From contig JAXMCI010000034.1 of assembly GCA_046349435.1 (NCBI GenBank), forward strand, positions 1 through 64,000: a DNA stretch of 64,000 nucleotides, written 5' to 3'. Of the stretch, positions 56,148-63,753 are shown piece after piece (position 1 is the stretch's first letter; every line of letters starts with the position of its first letter). Source of the stretch: JAXMCI01 sp046349435 (GTDB taxonomy: Bacteria > Pseudomonadota > Alphaproteobacteria > Dongiales > Dongiaceae). The position numbers and the translations under genes were made by a program. The notes under the pieces are model-generated. The model had not been told where the DNA came from. It saw nothing but the letters and a program-made list of their open reading frames with translations, and searched no databases.

Positions 56148-58613
56148 TCAGGCGAGGTCGTGGCGGCGCAGCGCCAGCTCGGCCGCCCGGCGTGCCCCGG
56201 CATGGGCGAAGGCGGCGAGCCGGCTCATCACGACGTGGTTGACGGTGCCCGGCGGGTACTCGCCGGCGCGGTCCGCCACGCCGGCCGGCAGGCCGGTGAG
56301 CAGGGCCAGCGCGTCGTCGATGCCGGCGATCGGATGGATGTGGAAGCGGCCGGCGGCGGCGGCCTCGACCACGGCGGGGCGCAGCATCAGGTGGTCGAGG
56401 TTGGTCGCCGGGATCAGCACGCCCTGCGCGCCGGTCAGGCCGCGCGCGGCGCACAGCTCGAAGAAGCCCTCGATCTTCTCGTTGACGCCGCCGATCGCCT
56501 GGATGATGCCGCGCTGGTCGACCGAGCCGGTCACCGCCAGCGACTGGCTGAGCGGCAGCTCGGCGATCGCCGAGAGCAGCGCCAGCAGCTCGGCCGCCGA
56601 GGCGCTGTCGCCCTCGACCCCGCCATAGGACTGCTCGAACACCAGGCTGGCGGTCAGCGCCAGCGGCTGGTCGCGGCCGTAGCGCCCGGCGATGAAGCCG
56701 GTGAGGATCAGCACGCCCTTGCTGTGCAGCGGCCCGCCCAGCGCCACCTCGCGCTCGACGTCGATGACCTCGCCGCGCCCGGGCCGGGCGCGGGCGGTGA
56801 TGCGCACGGGGTGGCCGAAGCCGTAGCCGCCGACGGTGACCACGGTCAGGCCGTTCACCTGGCCGATCGCCGCGCCCTCCGTCTCGATCCGGATGGTGCC
56901 GCGCAGCGTCGCCTCCTGCAGCCGGCCCTGCAGCCGGTCGGCACGGTGCCGGCGGCCGGCGATCGCCGCCGCGATCTCGGCGGTGCCGATCCGCGGGCGC
57001 CCGGCCAGGGCGGCATGGTGGTCGGCCTCGGCGAGCAGCTCGACCAGCCCCCGCAGGTCGGTCGACAGCCGGTCCGCGTCGCCGATGGCACGCGCCGCCT
57101 CCTCGATCACCGCCGCCACCGCCGCCGCCTCGAGCGGGCGCAGCCTGTGCTGCCGGGCCAGCGCCGCGACGGCGCCGGCGAAGGCGCGGTCGGCCTCCGG
57201 GCCGCGCGCCATGCGGTCGTCGAACTCGGCGGCGACCTTGAACAGCTCGGCGAACTCGGGGTCGAGCTCGGTCAGCAGCAGGTAGGTCAGCGGCGCGCCG
57301 ACCAGCACCACCTTGACCTCGAGCGGCACCGGCTCGGGATCGAGCGAGACGGTGCTGGCGAGGCTCAGCATCTGCTCCAGCGACTCGATCCGGACCTCGC
57401 GCGAGCGCAGCGCCCGCTTGAGCGACGGCCAGGCGAAGCTCTGCGTCAGCAGCCGCTCGGCGTCGAGGATGAGGTAGCCGCCATTGGCCCGGTGCAGGGC
57501 ACCCGATGTCAACAGGGTGAAGTCGGTGGACAGCGTGCCGAAGCGCGCCATGTGCTCGATCCGGCCGACCAGCGCCTGGTGGGTCGGGTTGTCCTCGTAG
57601 ATGACCGGCGCGCCGGTCCGCCCGGCATGGTCGACCAGCAGGTTGACCTGGTAGCGGCGGAAGGAGGGCGGCTCGGCCGGCCCGTCCGGCCGCAGCGCCG
57701 CCGCCAGCCCGCCCTCGCCGGACGCGGCGGCCAGGAAGTCGCCGGCGTTCTCCAGGATGCCGGCCTCGACCGCGTCGAGATAGGCCAGCACCTCGGGCAG
57801 GTCGGCGTGGCGCTGGCGCAGCTCCAGCAGCAGGTGGCCGACCGTCGCCGCGCAGGTCTCGCGGTTGAGGGCGCGCAGCGCCGCGCGATGCTCGCGCTCG
57901 GTCTCCGGGATCTTGCGCATGATCGCCTCGAGCTCGGCCTGCAGGGCCTCGACCCGCTGGCGGATCCCGGTGCGCTCGGCCTCGCTCAGCCGCTTGAAGA
58001 CCTCGGGATCGACGATCTTGCCGTTGCGCGTCGGCGCCAGGGCCAGCCCCGTCGGGGTGCGGATGACGGCCACGTTCTCCGCCTCCGCCTTGGCGTTGAA
58101 GGCCTGGAACTCCTTCTCGTGGCGATGCTTGAACTGCTCGTCGAGCAGGTCGCGCCGTACCCGGTTGTCCTCGCGCTCGAAGGCGGCGGGCAGCGCCGTG
58201 CGCAGCTCCTCGACGAGATGCCGCACGGCGTCGCGCAGGCCGGCGCCGCGGCCGGCCGGCAGCCGCAGCAGCCGCGGCCGGCGCGGGTCGGCGAAGTTGT
58301 TGACGTAGCAATGGTCGGCAGGCGCCGGCTCGGCCGCCGCCTGGCGCCGGAGGATGTCGCCGACCAGCGTGTGGCGGCCGCTGCCCGGCGGGCCGTAGAC
58401 GAAGACGTTGTAGCCGGGCTGCCGCATGGCGAGCGCGAAGCCCAGCGCCGCCACGGCACGCTCCTGCGCGAAGAGCAGCGGCGGGTCGGGCAGCTCCTCG
58501 GTGCTGGCGAAGCCGAGCGCCGCCGGGTCGCAGCGCCGTCGCAGCCGCCCCGCCTCGAGCGCAGGGGGCGGCGCGGATCCGGCCGGCGGGGCCGGCGGGC
58601 CGGCTTCGTTCAT
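56148..58613 (-). CDS. LonB-like ATP-dependent protease (COG1067 family), copy 2
   Basis: 821 residues; ATG 58613 selected (GCGAGG upstream), since codons above it belong to the antisense of ogt. The ATPase part begins 'YNVFVYGPPGSGRHTLVGDI' (P-loop about 74-82, Arg for Lys as in its family). A coiled helical insert lies at about 150-290. 'HRANGGYLILDAERLLTQSF' is the Walker-B-like strand. The Lon peptidase domain has the dyad S670 ('GGVEGDSASAAELLALLSAI') and K713 ('NEKIEGFFELCAARG'), 43 residues apart. It is the more canonical of the two copies here. Cytoplasmic quality-control protease. Confidence 0.9.
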   Translation of the reverse strand: MNEAGPPAPPAGSAPPPALEAGRLRRRCDPAALGFASTEELPDPPLLFAQERAVAALGFALAMRQPGYNVFVYGPPGSGRHTLVGDILRRQAAAEPAPADHCYVNNFADPRRPRLLRLPAGRGAGLRDAVRHLVEELRTALPAAFEREDNRVRRDLLDEQFKHRHEKEFQAFNAKAEAENVAVIRTPTGLALAPTRNGKIVDPEVFKRLSEAERTGIRQRVEALQAELEAIMRKIPETEREHRAALRALNRETCAATVGHLLLELRQRHADLPEVLAYLDAVEAGILENAGDFLAAASGEGGLAAALRPDGPAEPPSFRRYQVNLLVDHAGRTGAPVIYEDNPTHQALVGRIEHMARFGTLSTDFTLLTSGALHRANGGYLILDAERLLTQSFAWPSLKRALRSREVRIESLEQMLSLASTVSLDPEPVPLEVKVVLVGAPLTYLLLTELDPEFAELFKVAAEFDDRMARGPEADRAFAGAVAALARQHRLRPLEAAAVAAVIEEAARAIGDADRLSTDLRGLVELLAEADHHAALAGRPRIGTAEIAAAIAGRRHRADRLQGRLQEATLRGTIRIETEGAAIGQVNGLTVVTVGGYGFGHPVRITARARPGRGEVIDVEREVALGGPLHSKGVLILTGFIAGRYGRDQPLALTASLVFEQSYGGVEGDSASAAELLALLSAIAELPLSQSLAVTGSVDQRGIIQAIGGVNEKIEGFFELCAARGLTGAQGVLIPATNLDHLMLRPAVVEAAAAGRFHIHPIAGIDDALALLTGLPAGVADRAGEYPPGTVNHVVMSRLAAFAHAGARRAAELALRRHDLA

Positions 58614-58668
58614 GGCATGCCTCGCTTCGCCAAGCCTGGCGGTAACGTTACCTGCCGCCCGGCCGGCG

Positions 58669-59199
58669 TCAACCGATCCGGACCCCTTCATGGGTGAGCA
58701 GCCAGCGCTTGCGGGCGAGCCCGCCGCCATAGCCGGTGAGCGATCCGTCGGCGCCGACCAGCCGGTGGCAGGGCACCACGACGCTGACCGGGTTGGCGCC
58801 GTTGGCGTGGCCGACGGCGCGCGTCGCGGCGGGCCGGCCGAGCCGGGCGGCGATCGCGCCGTAGGTCGCGGTGGTGCCGGCGGGAATGCCGCGCAGCGCG
58901 GCCCAGACCCGCCGCTGGAAACCGGTGCCGCCCTCGCCGATCGGCAGGTCGTCGATGGCACCGAGGTCGCCGGCGAAGTAGGCGGCGAGCGCGCCGGTCA
59001 GGCCGGCGGGATCGTGCGCCGGCTGGAGCGCGTCGAGGCTGGTGGCGAAGCGCCGGCGGAGCACCGGCGCCAGCCGTTCCGCGGCATCCGCCCACTCCGC
59101 CGCCTGCAGCCGGCCGGCGCCGTCGGCGACCAGCAGCAGCGCGCCGATCGGCGTCTCCAGCCGGTCGAGCCGCAGGGCGTCCGCGGCCGGCTCAGCCAT
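58669..59199 (-). CDS. ogt: Methylated-DNA-[protein]-cysteine S-methyltransferase
   Basis: Suicide repair enzyme that takes methyl groups from O6-methylguanine onto its own cysteine. 176 residues from ATG 59199. The active site 'NPVSVVVPCHRLVGADGSLT' (C144 in PCHR) and the helix-turn-helix 'GTTATYGAIAARLGRPAATR' with 'AVGHANGANP' are intact, and the N-terminal domain is reduced as in Ogt. The gene has no Ada regulatory domain. It is divergent from the small RHH gene; 94 bp separate the starts. Confidence 0.93.
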   Translation of the reverse strand: MAEPAADALRLDRLETPIGALLLVADGAGRLQAAEWADAAERLAPVLRRRFATSLDALQPAHDPAGLTGALAAYFAGDLGAIDDLPIGEGGTGFQRRVWAALRGIPAGTTATYGAIAARLGRPAATRAVGHANGANPVSVVVPCHRLVGADGSLTGYGGGLARKRWLLTHEGVRIG

Positions 59200-59293
59200 C
59201 GGCTGGCCCTGCCGGAACCAAGCCGCGGTGCGGCTGTTGGCGAATCGGTTGGGGATGGACCGACGGCGATCGAGCACATCTCCAGGGGAGGCG

Positions 59294-59608
59294 ATGTCGG
59301 AGCATCGTTCGGCATCCTGTGGCGCGGCTCTTCCGCAACCCTATCTCTGTGGCCTGCGCAGCCGCAACCTGACGATCGGCGGCCGCCGCACCAGCCTGCG
59401 GCTGGAGCCCTCGATGTGGGATGCGCTCGAGGAGATCGGGCTGCGCGAGGGCCTCACCCTGCCGCAGCTCTGCGAGGCCGCGCAGCAGCTGCGCGCCGGG
59501 CGCTGCAGCCTGACCAGCGTGCTCCGCAGCATGACGGTCACCTACTTCCGCGACCTCCTGCCCGGCACCCGCTGCCCGCTCTGCGGACGCAGCTGGCCCG
59601 AGCGCTAG
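59294..59608 (+). CDS. Small ribbon-helix-helix (RHH_4) protein with C-terminal CxxC
   Basis: 104 residues from ATG 59294 (AGGGGAGG). The middle part 'RNLTIGGRRTSLRLEPSMWD' followed by 'ALEEIGLREGLTLPQLCEAA' is the RHH_4 DNA-binding fold common in alphaproteobacteria. A distinctive end 'LPGTRCPLCGRSWPER' has C94-x2-C97, and an N-terminal 'ASCGAALPQPYLCG' adds two more cysteines, so a metal site is possible. Probably a small transcription regulator. It converges on the FNT gene, with which it shares a CTAG so that both stop codons overlap. Confidence 0.8.
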   Translation: MSEHRSASCGAALPQPYLCGLRSRNLTIGGRRTSLRLEPSMWDALEEIGLREGLTLPQLCEAAQQLRAGRCSLTSVLRSMTVTYFRDLLPGTRCPLCGRSWPER

Positions 59609-60450
59609 CCCGGCCGGATCTCGTCGACGATGGCGCCGTGGTTGAGCAGCGCGACCAGCGCGACGCCGCCGACCACGTTGCCGATGAGGGTCGGCAGCAG
59701 GAACGCCGTCAGGTAGTCCGCCGGGGCCGCCAGCCCCTGCAGCACGGCATAGGCCGCCTCGGCCGAGCCGGCGACGACGTGGGAGAGGCGGGCCAGCGCC
59801 ACGACGTAGGTGATCACCAGGATGGTGAGCAGGCGGGCCGAGCGGGCGCTCGGCAGCAGCCACACCATCAGCGCGATCAGCCAGCCGGCGAACACCGACT
59901 TCAGCACCGTCGCGCCGAAGTCTCCGGGCAGCGCCGCGCGGGCCAGCTGCCGCAGCGCCTCGACCGCCTCGGGGCGGAAGGTGCCGCCGGGCTGCAGCAG
60001 GAGCGCGAAGATCCAGGTGCCCGCCAGGTTGGCGAGCAGCACGATGCCCCACAGCCGGCCGGCGGCTGCGAGCGTTCCGGCATCGCGCCGGGTCAGCACC
60101 GGCAGCACCGCGGTCAGCGTGCTCTCGGTGAAGAGCTGCTGGCGGCCGAGGATGACGATGACGAAGCCGACGGTGTAGCCGAGCCCCGCGACGAGATGGC
60201 GCCAGGGCGCGTCGGGCAGGCCGGCCTGCAGCAAGGCCTGGGCGAGGAAGGAGAAGCCCATCGACAGACCGGCGGCGAGCCCCGACCAGGCGAGCGAGCC
60301 GGGGCTGCGGCAGAGCGCGGCCTCGCCCTCCTCGCGCACGATCTCGTGCACCACCAGCGGGCGCAGGGCGCTGTGCTCGGCGGCCTGCGCGCGCTCGGCC
60401 TCCTCGATATGCGGCGAGCGGGACCCCGCCGCCTGCTCGTCCTCCGCCAT
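59605..60450 (-). CDS. Formate/nitrite transporter (FNT) family channel, YfdC-like
   Basis: 281 residues from ATG 60450 with GGAGGAG upstream. About 55 polar N-terminal residues ('VVHEIVREEGEAALCRSPGS') precede six membrane segments, as in YfdC-like proteins. FNT traits: 'LAAGLSMGFSFLAQALLQ', 'VILGRQQLFTESTLTAVLPV' with the conserved 'TE' before the pore loop, and 'FLLPTLIGNVVGGVALVALL' with the final 'N-x3-G'. It may pass formate, nitrite or another small anion; YfdC-type members have no proven substrate. No formate or nitrite genes are near. Confidence 0.85.
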   Translation of the reverse strand: MAEDEQAAGSRSPHIEEAERAQAAEHSALRPLVVHEIVREEGEAALCRSPGSLAWSGLAAGLSMGFSFLAQALLQAGLPDAPWRHLVAGLGYTVGFVIVILGRQQLFTESTLTAVLPVLTRRDAGTLAAAGRLWGIVLLANLAGTWIFALLLQPGGTFRPEAVEALRQLARAALPGDFGATVLKSVFAGWLIALMVWLLPSARSARLLTILVITYVVALARLSHVVAGSAEAAYAVLQGLAAPADYLTAFLLPTLIGNVVGGVALVALLNHGAIVDEIRPG

Positions 60451-60515
60451 CGCTCCTCCGGCCCCGACGGGCTGGAATGCCGCGGGGACGAGGAACGTTC
60501 CCGGCCGCCTCGGCC

Positions 60516-61439
60516 TCAGCCCTGGGCGGCCATGTAGCGGCGTGCGCCGTCGAGCACGGCGGTACCGAGCGGGGTCAGCCGGGCATGCCGGTCGACGGTG
60601 GCGATGCCGGCGGCGAAGCGACGCCGGTTGTCCTGTGCCGCCGCGGCCGCCTCGGCGGCATCTTCCGGCCCGAGAATGCCGGCCTCGAGCAGCCGCTGCA
60701 CCGCCTGGTGCATGCGGGCGGTGACGTAGACGGCATGGACGATGCCGTCCATCGGCCGCGGGTCGGTGCGCAGCGGCGAGGCGAAGCGGTCGGCGTCGTC
60801 GTTGTCCTGCAGCGGCCCGTCGGCGGACAGCCCGAACAGCAGGTTGTGCCCGCTCTCGTGCGCCAGCGCCTGGACCATCGCGATCGGGCTGTCGTAGCTC
60901 CGGGCGTTGAGCACGACGCCGCCCCACAGCAGGAAGGAGGAGACGCCGTCGAACTGCACGGCGTCCGGATCGTCGGCGCCGGCCGCGAGCACGATCTCCT
61001 GGATCAGCGCGCGGATCTCGGCGCCGAGCTCCGGATTTCCCGCCGCGATCAGGGCCAGCGCGCGGTCGACCAGGCTGGCGGCGCGCTCGGCCTCGGCGGG
61101 CGCGGCCGGCCGCAGGGTGAAGGGCATCGCCGGATCGGTGTCGACCAGCCGGCGGTAGCGGTCCCAGGCGCGGTCGCCGGCCGGCTCGCCGAAGCGGCGG
61201 ACGGCCGGCCCGCCGGCGGCCGCCGGCGCGGCGGCGATCTCCGCCAGCAGGGCGGCAGCCTCGGGCAGCTGGTCGGCCTCGAGCGCCAGCACCAGGTCGC
61301 AATAGGCGCCGAAGGTGAGCGGCGATACCGGGGCGTCGGCGATCCGCCGCAGGGCGGCATCCAGCGTCGCCGGCAGGACGATCGCCCCGGCGGCCTGATC
61401 GGCGATGTAGCGCAGGCTCGCGGCCAGCCGCGCCCGCAT
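60516..61439 (-). CDS. HExxH-motif RiPP peptide-modifying enzyme (putative 2-oxoglutarate-dependent peptide beta-hydroxylase type)
   Basis: 307 residues from ATG 61439. The signature is 'ALAHESGHNLLFGLSADGPL' (H194-E195-x-x-H198) with downstream 'RFASPLRTDPRPMDGIVHAV' and 'YVTARMHQAVQRLL'. That combination marks the HExxH peptide-modification family, whose members sit beside short precursor genes. As I recall, current database naming is alpha-KG-HExxH-type peptide beta-hydroxylase. A frame with family-like N-terminal sequence (LSPDLAAADAALTGFDPSGD) runs 28 codons upstream without a normal start codon. It reaches a CTG that overlaps the precursor's TGA, so translation may begin there. The 56-residue precursor gene lies directly upstream. 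Confidence 0.78.
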   Translation of the reverse strand: MRARLAASLRYIADQAAGAIVLPATLDAALRRIADAPVSPLTFGAYCDLVLALEADQLPEAAALLAEIAAAPAAAGGPAVRRFGEPAGDRAWDRYRRLVDTDPAMPFTLRPAAPAEAERAASLVDRALALIAAGNPELGAEIRALIQEIVLAAGADDPDAVQFDGVSSFLLWGGVVLNARSYDSPIAMVQALAHESGHNLLFGLSADGPLQDNDDADRFASPLRTDPRPMDGIVHAVYVTARMHQAVQRLLEAGILGPEDAAEAAAAAQDNRRRFAAGIATVDRHARLTPLGTAVLDGARRYMAAQG

Positions 61440-61519
61440 CCGCCCGGCGACGCGCCGGGCCCGGTCGCCGCTCGGGTCGAAACCGGTGAGGGCGGCGTCC
61501 GCCGCCGCGAGATCCGGGC

Positions 61520-61690
61520 TCAGACGGGTGCGCGCAGCCCGGGCTTGCCGCCGAACTTGGCGCCGAGCTTGGCCAGCCGCGGGTCGTTCAGCCGCGTCGC
61601 CGGGGCGCTGCCGGCGCCCGCCGGGGCCTGGTCGAAGCCCAGCAGCCGCGACCAGTCGAGCTTGATCTTCGGGGTTTCGACGTCCGACAT
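61520..61690 (-). CDS. Short RiPP precursor-like peptide
   Basis: 56 residues from ATG 61690, with GGAGG eight bases upstream, the best ribosome-binding site nearby. The first ~20 residues look like a leader (MSDVETPKIKLDWSRLLGFD). A Pro/Ala/Gly stretch (QAPAGAGSAPATR) and a basic, glycine-rich end (RLAKLGAKFGGKPGLRAPV) with 'LNDPR' follow. No Cys. Its stop codon is adjacent to or overlaps the start region of the HExxH enzyme. Codon bias matches real genes here. Candidate modification sites are Asn36, Asp37, Lys41, Lys45 and nearby aliphatic residues. It is too short for standard gene calling and has no family I can name. Confidence 0.68.
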   Translation of the reverse strand: MSDVETPKIKLDWSRLLGFDQAPAGAGSAPATRLNDPRLAKLGAKFGGKPGLRAPV

Positions 61691-61772
61691 GGAGCGTTCC
61701 TCCGTCTGCGATGGAAAACAGGCTAGAGTGCCATCGCCGAGCTTGTCAAACCCGGCCGGAGCCGCCGCCCCC

Positions 61773-62651
61773 GTGATCGTCTTCGTCAGCCGGATCGGCC
61801 ATAGCTACACGCTGAAGGCGCTGCAGGCGCCCGACACCGGATTGACCGTGCGGCTGATGTCCTACCGCGCCCTGATCGACGCCAAGGAGCTGCCGCGCGC
61901 CACCTACATCTTCACCGACCTCGACCGCATCCCGCTCTACTGGCTGCGGCTCGCCGCGCACACCTGGCGCCAGCTGCGCGACGGCGGCCTCCGGGTGCTC
62001 AACGATCCGGCCCGGGTGCTCAGCCGCTACGGCCTGCTGCGCCGGCTGCACAATGCCGGCTACAACCGCTTCAATGCCTACCGGGCCGAGGACGAGGTCA
62101 TGCCGGCGCGCTGGCCGGCCTTCCTGCGCTGCGAGGGCGACCATCTCGGCCCGGTGAGCGACCTGATCCATACGCCGGAGGCGATGCGGCAGGCCATCGA
62201 CCGGGCGGTCGCCGACGGCCTGCCGCTGGCCAGCCTGATGATCGTCGAGTATGCGGCGGAGGAGCGGATCCCCGGCCTGTTCCGCAAATATGGCTGCTTC
62301 CGCGTCGGCCCGGCGCGCTTCGCCCATACCTGCGTCGACGACGGCCACTGGATGGCCAAGATCGGCCGTCCCGACCTCACCCCGCCGGAGCTCTATGCCG
62401 AGGAGCATCGCGTCGTCCGCGACGACCCCTATGGCGCGGCGCTGGCGCCGGCCTTCGACATCGCCGGCATCGACTACGGCCGGGCCGATTTCGGGCTGGT
62501 CGAGGGCCGGCCGCAGCTCTACGAGATCAACACCAATCCCGACATCGTCTTCGAGGACGAGCATCCGGTCGCGCTGCGCCACCGCAGCTACGACCTGTTC
62601 CGCGCCAACTACCTGTCGGCGCTGCGCGCCATCGACACACCGGACGGCTGA
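61773..62651 (+). CDS. ATP-grasp-fold protein divergent from the RiPP genes
   Basis: About 292 residues from GTG 61773; GTG 61728 or TTG 61743 in the same frame would add 15 or 10 residues. It starts directly with 'IVFVSRIGHSYTLKALQAPD'. A pre-ATP-grasp region has 'ATYIFTDLDRIPLYWLRLAA' and 'LRVLNDPARVLSRYGLLRRL'. The ATP-grasp metal site is visible near the end in 'GIDYGRADFGLVEGRPQLYE' followed by 'INTNPDIVFED' (D238, E251, N253). ATP-grasp enzymes join a carboxylate to an amine or alcohol through an acyl phosphate. Position beside a peptide-modification locus suggests it may ligate the peptide; it could also be unrelated. Confidence 0.75.
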   Translation: MIVFVSRIGHSYTLKALQAPDTGLTVRLMSYRALIDAKELPRATYIFTDLDRIPLYWLRLAAHTWRQLRDGGLRVLNDPARVLSRYGLLRRLHNAGYNRFNAYRAEDEVMPARWPAFLRCEGDHLGPVSDLIHTPEAMRQAIDRAVADGLPLASLMIVEYAAEERIPGLFRKYGCFRVGPARFAHTCVDDGHWMAKIGRPDLTPPELYAEEHRVVRDDPYGAALAPAFDIAGIDYGRADFGLVEGRPQLYEINTNPDIVFEDEHPVALRHRSYDLFRANYLSALRAIDTPDG

Positions 62652-63667
62652 TCCTCGGGCGGCGGCATGACGACGGTGATGGCGGTGCCGCCCTGGCGGT
62701 CGACCTCGATCTCGGCACGCAGCTGGGCGGCGAGCGCGCGGATGATGGTCAGCCCGAGGCCGCTGCCGGTCTTCGGGTCGACGCTCTCCGGCAGGCCGAT
62801 CCCGCGGTCGGCCACGGTGACCCGCAGCCCGCCGCCGGGATCCCCGGTGCAGCGGATCAGCAGCGGCCCGACGCCGTCGCGATAGGCGTACCTGACCGCA
62901 TTGCTCACCAGCTCGTTGACGATCAGCGCCAGCGGCACCGCGCGGCGGGCCGGCATGCGCAGGGCCGCCGCCTCGATCCGGCAGTCGAGCCCGGTATGCT
63001 CGGTCAGCGCCGGCCCCAGCCGGCCGAGGAAGCGGTCGAGCGAGACCTCGGCCGGATTGACCTCCTCGACCAGCGCCTGCTGCACATGGCCGAGCGCGCG
63101 GACCCGGCCGGCGGCGTCCTCGAGCGCGCCGCGCGCCTCGCGCGAGGCGGCGGAGCGGGCCTGCAGCGCCAGCATGGAGCTCATCAGCTGCAGGTTGTTG
63201 CGCACGCGGTGCTCGAGCTCGAGCAGCAGCGCGGTGGCGTGGCTGCGCGCCGCCTCGGCCTCCTCGCGCGCCGCCACCGCTGCGGCCCGCTCCTCGGTGC
63301 GCCGCACCATGCCGCGGCGCAGCCAGTGCAGCAGGACGCAGACCGGCAGGCAGACCAGGACGAAGAGCCCGACCGGCAGGCCCGACCAGGGCGGGGCCAC
63401 GGGCGGCGCGGCGAGGGCGGGCAGCAGCCACAGCCGGGCCGCCACGGCGCTGAGGAGAAGGCTGAGCAGCCCCGGCCACAGCCCGCCGAGCGCGGCGGCC
63501 ACCACCACCGCGGGATAGAAGGTGATGAAGGCGAAGCCCGGCAGCGCCGGGCCCAGCGCCAGCTTCAGGCCGAGCGCCGCCGCCGGCGCCGCGACGGCCA
63601 GCCCGTAGCGCGCGGGCGGCCCGAGACGCAGGGCCAGTCGGGTGAAGAGCTGCTCCCAACGCTCCAT
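62609..63667 (-). CDS. Membrane-bound sensor histidine kinase (HisKA_2/HWE-like)
   Basis: 352 residues from ATG 63667. Three to four membrane helices in the first 115 residues ('FAFITFYPAVVVAAALGGLW', 'LPVGLFVLVCLPVCVLLHWL') form a DUF4118-like sensor. A short coiled coil (about 120-148) leads to the phospho-acceptor His, H153, in 'LLELEHRVRNNLQLMSSMLA'. The ATPase lobe has 'PLALIVNELVSNAVRYAYRD' (N box), 'VADRGIGLPE' (G1) and 'GSGLGLTIIRALAAQL' (G2). In alphaproteobacteria such kinases often feed the general stress response. No partner response regulator is in view. Its 3' end overlaps the ATP-grasp gene by 43 bases, convergently. Confidence 0.92.
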   Translation of the reverse strand: MERWEQLFTRLALRLGPPARYGLAVAAPAAALGLKLALGPALPGFAFITFYPAVVVAAALGGLWPGLLSLLLSAVAARLWLLPALAAPPVAPPWSGLPVGLFVLVCLPVCVLLHWLRRGMVRRTEERAAAVAAREEAEAARSHATALLLELEHRVRNNLQLMSSMLALQARSAASREARGALEDAAGRVRALGHVQQALVEEVNPAEVSLDRFLGRLGPALTEHTGLDCRIEAAALRMPARRAVPLALIVNELVSNAVRYAYRDGVGPLLIRCTGDPGGGLRVTVADRGIGLPESVDPKTGSGLGLTIIRALAAQLRAEIEVDRQGGTAITVVMPPPEDQPSGVSMARSADR

Positions 63668-63753
63668 CGCGGGTCCCGGCTATGCCGCCTGCCTGGCTGG
63701 CTGGCGCTCGCCCCCGGCCGCGGCCGGGCTGGGCGCGTCGCGCATGCCGGGCG

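Noticed and set aside
60477..61772. Upstream extension of the ATP-grasp frame by more than 400 codons
   Set aside because: That part is antisense to the HExxH gene and its precursor and has shadow composition; real similarity begins at IVFVSRIGHS.
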